Origin: Saprospirales bacterium
GTDB taxonomy: Bacteria > Bacteroidota > Bacteroidia > Chitinophagales > JADIYW01
Direction: 5' to 3'
Assembly (NCBI GenBank): GCA_016711605.1
Contig: JADJSS010000007.1
Location: 248,001 to 312,000, forward strand
Length of the DNA: 64,000 bases
The notes under the pieces were generated by a model that saw only the letters and a program-made list of their open reading frames with translations, ran no database searches and was not told the DNA's origin. The first letter of the stretch is position 1; each line of letters begins with the position of its first letter. The position numbers were made by a program, and so were the translations under genes. Below are positions 20,299 through 28,711 of the stretch, piece by piece.

Positions 20299-21954
20299 AT
20301 GCAACTCATTACACCTTTAGAAAAATTTTACCAATTTGAACTAGAAAAAAGTAACCAAACATTTTTGCGACAATCGCAAAATTCACAATGGATACACTTT
20401 AGTTGGAAACGCGTTGGCGACGAAGCTCGAAAAATGGCTGCTTATATTCAATCCTTAAAATTACCAGCATATAGCAAAATTGCAATCTTATCTGAAAATT
20501 GTGCACACTGGATTATTGCTGATTTAGCCATCATGATGAGCGGTCATGTTTCTGTACCGTTATATCCAACGCTGCAAGCAGATGTTATAAAATATTGTTT
20601 AGAACACAGCGAATCAAAAGTTTTGTTTGTTGGTAAAACATCTAAATGGAACGAACAAAAAGATGTTGTTTCTAAAGAAATTAAAAAAATACATTTTCCA
20701 TTCTGGGAAAAAGCTACTTGCGAAAACTGGAATGTTATTATCGAAACACAAAAGCCAATTACTAAAAATTATATTCCAAAACTCGAAGATTTAGTAACCA
20801 TCATTTATACATCAGGCACTACAGGAATGCCCAAAGGTGTGATGCATCACTACAAAGCATTTGCTTTTGCTGCAACAGCATTATTAGAAGAAATAAATAA
20901 TTTAGGTTTGTTGAGCGATAACGAACGCTTTTTATCTTTCTTGCCACTTTCGCATATTGCGGAAAGAATGTTGGTAGAAATGGGTGGCTTGTATGCAGGC
21001 GCACCAATTTCCATTGCAGAATCGATCGAAAAAATGCCTGAAAATTTGCGCGATACACAACCAACCGTTTTTCTCGCAGTGCCATTAATCTGGACACGCA
21101 TGCAAGCAAAAATTTTGCAACGCTTACCACAAAAAAGATTAGACACGCTTTTATCGATTCCATATTTATCGGATTTAATCAAGAAAAAGATAAAAGAAAA
21201 TGCTGGTTTATCTGCAGCGAAATTTATCATCAGCGGTGCAGCACCAATTCCAGTTGCATTAATTAATTGGTACGAAAAACTAGGTATAGAAATTTACGAA
21301 GCATATGGAATGAGTGAAAATTGTGCATACTCACATGGCAATCGTCCAGGCATGCGCAAGGTTGGAAGCGTTGGTATCACAATGCCTGAAGTTGAATGCA
21401 AAATTTCGGACGAAGGCGAAATTTTAGTAAAAAGTGACTGTACAATGTTAGGTTATTACAAAGAACCAGAAAAAACAAAAGAAGCCATTACGAAAGATAA
21501 ATTTTTGCGCACTGGTGATATGGGTGAGATTGACGAAGAAGGTTATTTAAAAATTACAGGACGCATTAAAGAATTATTTAAAACCGACAAAGGAAAATAT
21601 GTAGCACCAGCACCAATTGAATTAGAATTATCGAAAAACCAACACATTGCTCAGATTTGTGTAGTTGGTAGTAATTTAAAACAACCAATGGCTTTGGTTG
21701 TATTGGAAGAAAATAATGAATTAGATAAAACAATCTTAGAGCAAGATTTACTTCAAACATTAGCCGAAGTAAATGCATCATTAGATAACCACGAACGCAT
21801 TGCTAAGTTTGTAATAATGCATGAAAGCTGGACTGTAGAAAATAATTTAATTACACCAACCATGAAAGTAAAGCGAAATATTTTAGAAAAAAAATACGAA
21901 GATGACTTCCTAAAATGGCAAAGTAAAAAAGACATGAAAATTATTTGGCAATAA
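20299..21954 (+). CDS. AMP-forming long-chain acyl-CoA ligase
   Basis: 551 residues of the ANL superfamily: IIYTSGTTGMPKGVMHH (P-loop, about residue 165), FLPLSHIAER, YEAYGMSENCAYS and LRTGDMGEIDEEGYLKITGRIKELFKTDKGKY (hinge plus C-terminal domain). It activates a fatty acid to acyl-CoA at the inner membrane. ATG at 20299 (MQLITPLEKFY) is chosen over TTG 20287 because the paralogue at 62491 begins MIIQTPLEKLY. The paralogue is clearly related along its whole visible length. Confidence 0.88.
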   Translation: MQLITPLEKFYQFELEKSNQTFLRQSQNSQWIHFSWKRVGDEARKMAAYIQSLKLPAYSKIAILSENCAHWIIADLAIMMSGHVSVPLYPTLQADVIKYCLEHSESKVLFVGKTSKWNEQKDVVSKEIKKIHFPFWEKATCENWNVIIETQKPITKNYIPKLEDLVTIIYTSGTTGMPKGVMHHYKAFAFAATALLEEINNLGLLSDNERFLSFLPLSHIAERMLVEMGGLYAGAPISIAESIEKMPENLRDTQPTVFLAVPLIWTRMQAKILQRLPQKRLDTLLSIPYLSDLIKKKIKENAGLSAAKFIISGAAPIPVALINWYEKLGIEIYEAYGMSENCAYSHGNRPGMRKVGSVGITMPEVECKISDEGEILVKSDCTMLGYYKEPEKTKEAITKDKFLRTGDMGEIDEEGYLKITGRIKELFKTDKGKYVAPAPIELELSKNQHIAQICVVGSNLKQPMALVVLEENNELDKTILEQDLLQTLAEVNASLDNHERIAKFVIMHESWTVENNLITPTMKVKRNILEKKYEDDFLKWQSKKDMKIIWQ

Positions 21955-21960
21955 ATAAAT

Positions 21961-23136
21961 CTAAAACTTCCATGCACCACCAGCACCAAGTTCTATTAAT
22001 TGTGCTGTTGCACCATGTGCTTTCAAACCACCAGTTCCAAATATAGCACCTCGTTTTTTCTTACCTAGTTTAGTAGATCCATATAAGTTGGCACCTAAAC
22101 GAAAGGTAACTGGCAACGGCATTCTATAAGTATGGTATAAATAAGCACCAAGCTGAAAATAAAATCCAACTTTTCCAATCATAATTTCATCACCAATAAA
22201 CACACTTAAATCTGTAGCTGCTTTTTTAATTAAAACACTTTTTGTTTCTAACGTATTTACATAAATATGCGGTTCACCGAAATTAAATTCTAAAGTCGTA
22301 CCCATACTCAATTTATTGGTAATATTTAAATAGCGCGAATAACCAATTGTTGTCGATTGCATTAAATACGTTTTTTCAGGAATCAAATTATTTTGCACAT
22401 CTAAAAAACCAACCGTAGATTTTGCAAAGATTTCATTTTTATGTTTTGGTTTTGGAATCGAATCTTTGTTCAATTCTAATTTATATTTTTCAATAGATGG
22501 ATAATAGATTAAACCAAGTGTAGCTGTCATCGTATTGATACCTAAATTCGGCAATTTCACAGCACCATCAGAATAATGATTGTAAGTAAAAGCTGTGACT
22601 AGGCGCAACGGTTTTGCAATTTTCCATTCCAGTCCAAAACGTAATTGAACATACGCATTTAAATGCGCGCCAATTGCATTGTGTACTTCATTGCTGCCTT
22701 TAATAAATTTTTTGGTAGAATATGCTAAACCAATTCCCATTTTCATATTGAAGTCAACAACTTTGGAGCGCACCAACGAATATTTCCAATAAATATAAGC
22801 AGCAAATGCATTGCCAATGGTATCTCTATCATGATGAACAGCAAACCAAAAACCACCACCAATTTCTGGATAATGCAGCTTGCGTTGCCAATCTTTGCTT
22901 CCGTCTGTCTGCTTGAAAACATTGACTTCACCGCAATAACTGGGTCCATTTATAGTTGGACGAAAATTAGTAGTATGCTTCCAAACTTTACCGATTTGCA
23001 AGTCCACATCAAAACCTAATTTTGATGGATACGAATAAACTGGATGATATTTTTTTGGTTTAGAAACATGTTTTTCTTTAGCAAATAAGAGCAAATTTAA
23101 ACAACCAAAAATAAGTATGAGCGTAATTTTTTTCAT
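21961..23136 (-). CDS. Acyloxyacyl hydrolase / PagL-like outer-membrane protein
   Basis: 391 residues with signal peptide (MKKITLILIFGCLNLLLFA) and a barrel rich in aromatic alternating strands. TAFTYNHYSDGAVKLPNLGINT, about residue 190, resembles the His-x-Ser catalytic region of PagL-type lipid A deacylases, as annotated in many Bacteroidota. The C-terminal part is an additional barrel segment ending in AGGAWKF. Predicted role: trimming acyl chains of lipid A in the outer membrane. Its stop is 6 nt from the converging ligase stop. Confidence 0.6.
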   Translation of the reverse strand: MKKITLILIFGCLNLLLFAKEKHVSKPKKYHPVYSYPSKLGFDVDLQIGKVWKHTTNFRPTINGPSYCGEVNVFKQTDGSKDWQRKLHYPEIGGGFWFAVHHDRDTIGNAFAAYIYWKYSLVRSKVVDFNMKMGIGLAYSTKKFIKGSNEVHNAIGAHLNAYVQLRFGLEWKIAKPLRLVTAFTYNHYSDGAVKLPNLGINTMTATLGLIYYPSIEKYKLELNKDSIPKPKHKNEIFAKSTVGFLDVQNNLIPEKTYLMQSTTIGYSRYLNITNKLSMGTTLEFNFGEPHIYVNTLETKSVLIKKAATDLSVFIGDEIMIGKVGFYFQLGAYLYHTYRMPLPVTFRLGANLYGSTKLGKKKRGAIFGTGGLKAHGATAQLIELGAGGAWKF

Positions 23137-23237
23137 AAAAATTAAATAAAGATAAAAGTATATCTTGAAATAAACAGATTGAAATCAAACAAAACGATTT
23201 TATTTCGTAAGCTGAATTTAAAATGTATTTTTATACG

Positions 23238-23807
23238 ATGATAAAATTTCAACGAAGTATATTGGAAACAGAACGCTTGTTTCTAAAACCGTATGATATA
23301 AAATTATACAACGAAGTTTATCATTTGATACAAAAAAACAAACTACGATTGGTGCATAGTTTTCCGCTTCTATTGCGTTCTACCGAAACCGAAATTGCAG
23401 CTAAAGATTACGTACAACAAAAAATATTTGATTGGAATAATAATAAAGCGTATGGTTTTATGTTGTTTGATAAATCTACTCAACAACTTATCGGACACTT
23501 TAATTTAAAAGATATTGACTGGAAAAAGAACCAATGTGAACTCGCTTATTTTATAGATGCAAACTTTGAGAATCAAGGATTAGTTACAGAAGCTATGATA
23601 AATTTATTAAGAATCGGATTTGAAAAAATTAATTTCAACCGCATTTTTGCACGCATTGTAACCACAAATATTGCATCGCAAAAAGTAGTGGAAAAAGCTG
23701 GTTTAAAATATGAAGGTGCATTCTACCAAGACTATACAACTTACGACAATCAAATTGTAGATACTTATTGCTATGGAATTTCTAAAGAAGAATTTCAACG
23801 AAAATAA
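23238..23807 (+). CDS. GNAT-family N-acetyltransferase (RimJ/RimL type)
   Basis: 189 residues: ILETERLFLKPYD at the start, FNLKDIDWKKNQCELAYFID and NQGLVTEAMINLL for the acetyl-CoA loop, then IFARIVTTNIASQKVVEKAGLKYEG, all standard for RimJ/RimL/SpeG-like acetyltransferases acting on protein N-termini or small amines. An in-frame ATG at 23223 adds MYFYT; 23238 fits the family better. Its TAA abuts the stop of tag on the other strand. Confidence 0.82.
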   Translation: MIKFQRSILETERLFLKPYDIKLYNEVYHLIQKNKLRLVHSFPLLLRSTETEIAAKDYVQQKIFDWNNNKAYGFMLFDKSTQQLIGHFNLKDIDWKKNQCELAYFIDANFENQGLVTEAMINLLRIGFEKINFNRIFARIVTTNIASQKVVEKAGLKYEGAFYQDYTTYDNQIVDTYCYGISKEEFQRK

Positions 23808-24380
23808 TTACTTACACGCTTTATATCGATGACAATCTACGATGTGATCGTTCACCAAACCAGTAGCTTGCATGTGCGCGTACAATGTTGTTGAACCTAA
23901 AAATTTGAAGCCACGTTTTTTCATGTCTTTCGCCAAAGCATCTGATTCTGCTGTGGTTGCAGGCACAGTGCTTAAACTTAAATGGTTATTAATTATTGGC
24001 TTTCCACCAACAAAACTCCAAATGTAATTACTAAAACTACCAAACTCTTTTTGCACTTCTAAAAATCGTTGCGCATTATTTACAGTTGCTTCAATTTTCA
24101 TTCTATTTCGAATAATGCTTGCATCTAACATCAATTCTTCTACTTTTGATTGCGGAAATTTCGCTACTTTTTTATAATCAAAATTGGCAAATGCTTTTCT
24201 ATAATTTTCTCTGCGTTGCAAAATTGTCCACCAACTTAAACCAGCTTGTGCGCTTTCTAAAACCAAAAACTCAAATTGTGTTTGGTCATCACGAACAGGT
24301 GTGCCCCATTCTTCATCGTGATATTTTTCATACAAAGGTTTGCCAACGCACCAACCACAACGTATTTTTTCTTTTGCCAT
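23808..24380 (-). CDS. tag: DNA-3-methyladenine glycosylase I
   Basis: 190 residues of the Tag family, which removes 3-methyladenine from alkylated DNA. Diagnostic features: IRCGWCVGKPLYEKYHDEEWG with the zinc Cys and the active-site Glu, LVLESAQAGLSWWTIL, and the C-terminal ATGLVNDHIVDCHRY with His/Cys zinc ligands. Full length. Monocistronic. Confidence 0.93.
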   Translation of the reverse strand: MAKEKIRCGWCVGKPLYEKYHDEEWGTPVRDDQTQFEFLVLESAQAGLSWWTILQRRENYRKAFANFDYKKVAKFPQSKVEELMLDASIIRNRMKIEATVNNAQRFLEVQKEFGSFSNYIWSFVGGKPIINNHLSLSTVPATTAESDALAKDMKKRGFKFLGSTTLYAHMQATGLVNDHIVDCHRYKACK

Positions 24381-24451
24381 TTTGTAAAAATTTTGAATAC
24401 TAATTACATCAAATTACACGAATAATAAAAATATTTGTTCATTTTTGTTAC

Positions 24452-25210
24452 ATGAAAGAAATTTCGTCTGCATCAAATCCACTAATAAAAAAAATCTTGT
24501 TACTGCAAGAAAAATCGAAGTTACGCAAAGAAGAAAATATTTTTGTAATTGATGGTTGGAAAGAAACACAAATGGCGATTGCAAATGGTTTTGAAGTGGA
24601 AACAATTTTGTGTCAACAGTCAATAGTCAATAGTCAATGGTTTGATGAAATAAAGTTAACTGTTGACGGTCGACGGTCGACGGTCGACTTCATACAAGTC
24701 TCAGACGAAGTATTTGATAAAATATCCTATCGTGGAAATACGTCAAAAGTGGTGGCAATTGCAAAGCAAAAAACACATCAATTAAATGAAATAAAACAAG
24801 ACGAAAATCCTATTTTTTTAGTAGTTGATGGCGTTGAAAAACCAGGCAATTTGGGTGCGTTGTTGCGTATTGCAGATGCTGCAAATGTTACTGCTGTTAT
24901 TTGTTGCGATACTAAAACTGATGTGTATAATCCGAATGTTATTCGATCATCTGTTGGATGTGTTTTTACTAAACAAATTGCAGTCTGCAGTAAAGAAGAA
25001 GCGTTTGCATTTTTGAATAAAAATAAGACTTCCCTTTTTACCACATCCTTAAAAGCATCTAAAAATTATTTAGAATGTGATTATAAAAAACCAACGGCTT
25101 TTGTATTAGGTACAGAAGCCGTTGGTGTAGATGTTTTTTGGGAAAATAAAAGCAAAATATTATTTAATGCGGTGATTGAAAAACCAACAGCTTTTGTAGC
25201 GTTTGGATAA
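24452..25210 (+). CDS. SpoU/TrmH-family RNA 2'-O-methyltransferase, probably C-terminally truncated
   Basis: 252 residues. The N-terminal substrate-binding domain (LIKKILLLQEKSKLRKEE) is followed by the knot domain: PIFLVVDGVEKPGNLGALLRIADAA (motif 1) and FVLGTEAVGVD (motif 2). The usual motif 3 (IPM..G..DSLNVSVA) is missing; the frame ends in AVIEKPTAFVAFG, encoded by a second, diverged copy of sequence used 90 nt earlier. Two heptamer arrays encode SIVNSQW and VDGRRSTVD between the domains. The enzyme may be inactive as written. Confidence 0.7.
   Translation: MKEISSASNPLIKKILLLQEKSKLRKEENIFVIDGWKETQMAIANGFEVETILCQQSIVNSQWFDEIKLTVDGRRSTVDFIQVSDEVFDKISYRGNTSKVVAIAKQKTHQLNEIKQDENPIFLVVDGVEKPGNLGALLRIADAANVTAVICCDTKTDVYNPNVIRSSVGCVFTKQIAVCSKEEAFAFLNKNKTSLFTTSLKASKNYLECDYKKPTAFVLGTEAVGVDVFWENKSKILFNAVIEKPTAFVAFG
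24612..24639. repeat. Heptamer array in SpoU gene, 4 units (GTCAATA)
   Basis: GTCAACA, GTCAATA, GTCAATA, GTCAATG inside the coding region. Confidence 0.8.
24655..24689. repeat. Second heptamer array in SpoU gene, 5 units (GTCGACG)
   Basis: GTTAACT, GTTGACG, GTCGACG, GTCGACG, GTCGACT, only 15 nt after the first array. Each unit carries the pattern GTyrAC, so the two arrays look related in form. Confidence 0.8.
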
Positions 25211-25254
25211 CGGTACGAAGCTGCGTTGAATTGCTATATTTAGCGCTAAGTTCA
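25085..25254. repeat. Duplicated hairpin at 3' end of SpoU gene
   Basis: AAAAACCAACGGCTTTTGTA (about 25086-25105) recurs with one change (AGC for GGC) about 92 nt later. The first copy forms a perfect stem CCAACGGCTT / AAGCCGTTGG around 14 nt. The second forms an imperfect stem CAACAGCTT / GAAGCTGCGTTG spanning the stop codon. Confidence 0.5.
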
Positions 25255-25311
25255 ATTTCATTTTGGAAAAGTAAATTCTAAGAGAATCAGAACCATTTTC
25301 ATAAATACCAT

Positions 25312-25416
25312 CTATAATGCAGATGCGTGGACAAAATGAGTTGCATTTTTTTTTTTACAAGAAATTATTGTTGCTAAAAATAATACAATTGCAATTGGAT
25401 AGATTTTCTTTTTCAT
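25312..25416 (-). CDS. Short lipoprotein, probably truncated
   Basis: 34 codons from ATG 25416: MKKKIYPIAIVLFLATIISC followed by KKK. The lipoprotein signal closely resembles that of the next gene upstream (MKKLIYSIAIALSFMTIAC). The mature part is only about 14 residues because the frame ends after an 11-nt T run (A on the coding strand) at 25346-25356. It is either a decayed duplicate or another homopolymer miscall. Confidence 0.4.
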   Translation of the reverse strand: MKKKIYPIAIVLFLATIISCKKKNATHFVHASAL

Positions 25417-25517
25417 AAATTTAATTTTTGTTAGCATAAAGATAGTTTCAAAAATGATTCGTTGAATGTTTCCAACACAACAGCTATTGTTTTGTTTGAA
25501 GCACTGCGACAACGTAA

Positions 25518-25898
25518 TTAGTTTTTAGTTACCGACCAAGTACCAGTTGTTGAATTGGTTAAACTTCTAAAAGTTCCATTCATTTGCGTTGCATTGCTGT
25601 TTAGTTTTGATGAAAGTATAGTAGTATTGGAACCATCTGTCATGGTGGTTCTAACCGAATCTGCGCCTATAACATAAGTGGCATTTAGTTTTAAACCAAT
25701 AGTAGTATCTGATGACAATATATATACTCTGGCTGAATTATCTGATTTGTATAAAACTCCAATAAAGCTAGAAGAAGAGGAGCCAGTGTTGATACCTGAA
25801 CCAGTCCAATATCCGGTTATAGATACAGCTTTGTCTTTTTTGCACGCAATAGTCATAAATGAGAGTGCAATTGCGATTGAATAAATTAATTTTTTCAT
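25518..25898 (-). CDS. Small lipoprotein, lipocalin-like, unknown function
   Basis: 126 residues from ATG 25898. Lipobox MTIAC, then KKDKAVSITGYWTGSG and alternating beta strands with GTFRSLTNSTTGTWSVTKN at the end, compatible with a small beta-barrel lipocalin-like domain. The open frame up to 25931 adds 11 residues before the signal and is rejected. Likely anchored in a membrane facing the periplasm. Confidence 0.55.
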   Translation of the reverse strand: MKKLIYSIAIALSFMTIACKKDKAVSITGYWTGSGINTGSSSSSFIGVLYKSDNSARVYILSSDTTIGLKLNATYVIGADSVRTTMTDGSNTTILSSKLNSNATQMNGTFRSLTNSTTGTWSVTKN

Positions 25899-25984
25899 GT
25901 GTTTTAATTTTGATGTAATATTATCACACAATTTTCTATTTATGGTTTTTAGTTAGTATTCGTAACATGTGAGTGAGTATTCGA

Positions 25985-26671
25985 TCAATAACTCATCTTA
26001 TCTTCAAAAAACTTCCAAATTACTTCATCAGGTACTGATGCAATTATTACAATCTTTTCATCTTTTACAGGATGCATAAACTCTATTTGTCGTGCATGTA
26101 AATGAATGCTTCTGGTGTTCTCATTTGGTCTATCAAAACCATATTTTATGTCACCTTTTATTGGCGAACCAATTTTTGCCAGTTGCGCGCGAATTTGATG
26201 AAATCTGCCAGTTTCTAATTGCACTTCTAACAAATGATAATTATCTGAACTTGCCAATAATTTATAATGCAACACACATTTTTTAGAGTTCGCCACTTCT
26301 TTATCGTACAACTTTGCTTTGCGTTGGATGGAATCTTTTAAGTGAAAATGAATCAAAGTTCCAGCATCTTCTTTCGGTTTATTTTTCACTACACACCAAT
26401 ATGTTTTTTGTATCTCTTTAGTTTGAAAAAGCGCGTTTAATCGAGTTAAACTTTTACTGGTTCTGGCAAATAACACCACACCAGAAACAGGTCTGTCAAT
26501 GCGATGCACCACTCCTAAAAAAACCTCACCAGGTTTTTGATATTTCTCTTTAATATAATCTTTCACAAAATCGCCAAGCGGTTTGTCGCCAGTTTCATCT
26601 GCTTGCACAATGTCGCCGCTGCGTTTGTTCACCGCAATAATATGATTATCTTCGTATAAAATTTCTAACAT
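25985..26671 (-). CDS. RluA-family pseudouridine synthase
   Basis: 228 residues: ILYEDNHIIAVNKRSGDIVQ, GVVHRIDRPVSGVVLFARTSKS with the catalytic Asp in HRID, and LLEVQLETGRFHQIRAQLAKIG. It isomerises uridine in rRNA or tRNA. It has no N-terminal S4 domain, as in the TruC/RluA subgroup. Divergent from the sulfotransferase gene. Confidence 0.9.
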   Translation of the reverse strand: MLEILYEDNHIIAVNKRSGDIVQADETGDKPLGDFVKDYIKEKYQKPGEVFLGVVHRIDRPVSGVVLFARTSKSLTRLNALFQTKEIQKTYWCVVKNKPKEDAGTLIHFHLKDSIQRKAKLYDKEVANSKKCVLHYKLLASSDNYHLLEVQLETGRFHQIRAQLAKIGSPIKGDIKYGFDRPNENTRSIHLHARQIEFMHPVKDEKIVIIASVPDEVIWKFFEDKMSY

Positions 26672-26705
26672 AAAAACTTTTACAAAGTTAACGTAAATTC
26701 GTAAA

Positions 26706-27553
26706 ATGAATCAACAGCCAATCATAATTTTAGGAATGCATCGAAGTGGCACTACGATGATTACTAAAATGCTCGAAAATTTGGGTTTATTTGTTGGCGC
26801 AGAAAAAGAAATCAACCACGAATCACTTTTTTCTGGGAAATTAATAATTGGATTTTTGATTTACATACAGCAACAGCAGAAAAACCGCACAATATGCGTT
26901 ACCGAAATCCATTTTGTGATAAAGTAATTTTTGAATCAATAGAATATTTTTTACAATCATCGAAACGAAAAAAATATCTTGGAAACTTTTCTTCAAAATA
27001 CAGAAACATAAAAGACATAGATTTTCCGTTTGGTTGGAAAGACCCAAAAAATACATTCACAGTTGATTTTTGGAAACACATTTTTCCGAACGCAAAAATC
27101 ATTCATATTTACAGAAATCCAATTGACGTAGCTTCGAGTTATTTAGAACGCGATTTGATCAAATACAATAATTTTAAATGGACTTGGAAGAAAAAACTGA
27201 AACGTGAATTTTTAATCAGCAATAATTTTCATCGCAATTTTCGTATCAATACTATTGAAGATGGCTATGATTTATGGCAAGAATATGTTGACAAAGCAAT
27301 ATCTTTAAAACACGAATTTCCAGATTATTTAGAAATTAAATATGAAGATTTTTTAGCGAATCCTTTTGAAAAACTGAAACAATTAGCTCATTTTTCTGGT
27401 TTGGCAATAAGCGATGAAAAAATAAAAATGGAAACGCGCGACATTAAAAAAGAAAGAGCATATGCGTTTGTAAACAATCCAAATTATTATAAAATCTATC
27501 AGGATTTAAAAGGAAAGGAATTAATGCAGCAACTCGGTTACGATAACTTATAA
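26706..27553 (+). CDS. Sulfotransferase-family protein, frameshifted
   Basis: PAPS-dependent sulfotransferase, 282 residues once repaired. The 5'-phosphosulfate loop GMHRSGTTMITKML is at residues 10-23, and the 3'-phosphate motif HIYRNPIDVASSYLERDL is in the second half. The frames 26706-26927 and 26894-27553 join when one T is added to the T6 run at 26827-26832, giving HESLFFWEINNWIFDLHTAT. It begins an operon with the GT2 gene 5 nt downstream, suggesting sulfation of a surface glycan. Confidence 0.8.
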
Positions 27554-27558
27554 ACGAA

Positions 27559-28508
27559 ATGAGCGACTCAAAATTTACGATAGATATTCTTTTGGCAACG
27601 TATAACGGCGAACAATTTTTAGCGCAACAAGTAGACAGTTTATTAGCACAAACTATACGCAATTTTAGAATTCTTGTGCGTGATGATGGCTCAACAGATT
27701 CCACAAAAAAAATCTTAAAAGAGTATCAAAATAAATTTCCTGAAGTTATCAGAATTATTGAAGATGACTTAGGAAATATTGGCGTGGCTCAAAATTTCAA
27801 TATTCTTATGCAGTCAACCAATGCAGAATATCTTTGCTTCTGTGACCAGGATGATGTATGGTTAAAAAATAAACTCGAAGTTTCTATCAAAGAAATACAA
27901 AAACTGGAAAATGGTAATAGTACAGTTCCTTGTATGGTATACAGCGACATGACTGTCATCAACGAACAAGATGAAATTCTACATCAATCGATGTGGAAAA
28001 TACATAAAACACACGCAACATATTTTACGTTCAATCGTTTGCTGATATATAATATTCCTTTTGGTTGCACCATGATGATTAATCAAGCATTGGCAAAACT
28101 GGCTTGTCCAATTGGAAAGCATGCAATTTATCATGATCATTGGATTGCTTTACTTACTGCAGCTTTCGGAAAATTTAAAGCAATAGATCAACAACTAATA
28201 TTATTGCGCAATCATGCCAACAATACATCTTTCAGAATAAAATTATCATTTGCACAAAAAATGATAAAAATATAAAGAATGCTGTAACCAAAACACAGCA
28301 TAAATATTGGTTGAATTTAAGGATTGAACAAGCAAAAGATTTTAGAAATAATTACAAAGACAAACTCAATAAAAAAGATTTGCAAACCATAGATGCATTT
28401 ATCAGCATTGAAAAACGGACAGGTTTTGTAAGAAAATTTGCTTACGTTAAGAATGGATTTTTTAAACCAGATTTTCTACAAACCGTAAAAATGATTTTGA
28501 AAGCATAA
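27559..28508 (+). CDS. GT2-family glycosyltransferase (rhamnosyltransferase-like), frameshifted
   Basis: GT-A fold: IDILLATYNGEQFLAQQVDSLLAQ, ILVRDDGSTDST, and CFCDQDDVWLKNKLE with the DxD-type metal site; HDHWIALL follows. This arrangement is typical of WbbL/RfbF-like rhamnosyltransferases. The frames 27559-28275 and 28311-28508 join by adding one A to the A6 run at 28256-28261 (FAQKNDKNIKNAVTKTQHKYW), for 316 residues. Acts at the cytoplasmic membrane on a lipid-linked or surface glycan. Paired with the upstream sulfotransferase. Confidence 0.82.
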
Positions 28509-28526
28509 AATTATTTTATACATTTA
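28496..28526 (+). promoter_or_regulatory. Bacteroidota promoter of the Cys-leader transcript
   Basis: TTTG (28496-28499), then 19 nt, then TACATTTA (28519-28526), close to the TTTG-N19-TAnnTTTG consensus. The ATG of the leader ORF begins 5 nt after the -7 element, so the leader mRNA may be leaderless or nearly so. Confidence 0.55.
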
Positions 28527-28530
28527 CTTT

Positions 28531-28578
28531 ATGAAAACAACGAAAAAATATACCTTTTCTTGCTGCTGTTATAAATAA
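28531..28578 (+). CDS. Cysteine-rich leader peptide of transsulfuration attenuator
   Basis: 15 codons: MKTTKKYTFSCCCYK then TAA. Cys codons TGC TGC TGT at 28561-28569. This ORF lies between a good promoter and an intrinsic terminator and in front of a PLP enzyme of cysteine/methionine metabolism, the layout of amino-acid attenuators. It closely matches in length and design the leader at 57263-57313. Proposed role: a ribosome slowed at the Cys codons reports low Cys-tRNA to RNA polymerase. The peptide itself probably has no other function. Confidence 0.75.
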   Translation: MKTTKKYTFSCCCYK

Positions 28579-28640
28579 CAAGCGGCAATGTATTGTATAA
28601 ATTATAAAATTTAAACCGCTTGTATTTATTCAAGCGGTTT
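28579..28640 (+). promoter_or_regulatory. Cys-responsive antiterminator/terminator switch
   Basis: Segment 1 CAAGCGG (28579-28585) starts at the base after the leader stop codon. Segment 2 AAACCGCTTG (28613-28622) can pair either with segment 1 (7 bp, antiterminator) or with segment 3 CAAGCGGTTT (28631-28640, 10 bp, terminator). A ribosome at the stop codon would cover segment 1 and favour termination. One stalled at the first Cys codons would leave segment 1 free and favour read-through. This is inferred from sequence alone. Confidence 0.65.
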
Positions 28641-28643
28641 TTT
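28613..28643 (+). terminator. Intrinsic terminator in leader of transsulfuration gene
   Basis: Perfect 10-bp stem AAACCGCTTG / CAAGCGGTTT, 8-nt loop, T6 including stem bases. It lies 69 nt before the start codon in the same direction. Confidence 0.85.
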
Positions 28644-28711
28644 ATTTGATATTTTTGTATTACAGTTTTAAACCAAATAACCAATAACATTTAACGTATA
28701 ACTTTAATAAA

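Noticed and set aside
28650..28657. Exact TAnnTTTG box after the first Cys terminator as main promoter of the PLP gene
   Set aside because: No TTTG at the right spacing, and such boxes are frequent by chance in this AT-rich DNA; kept only as a caveat.
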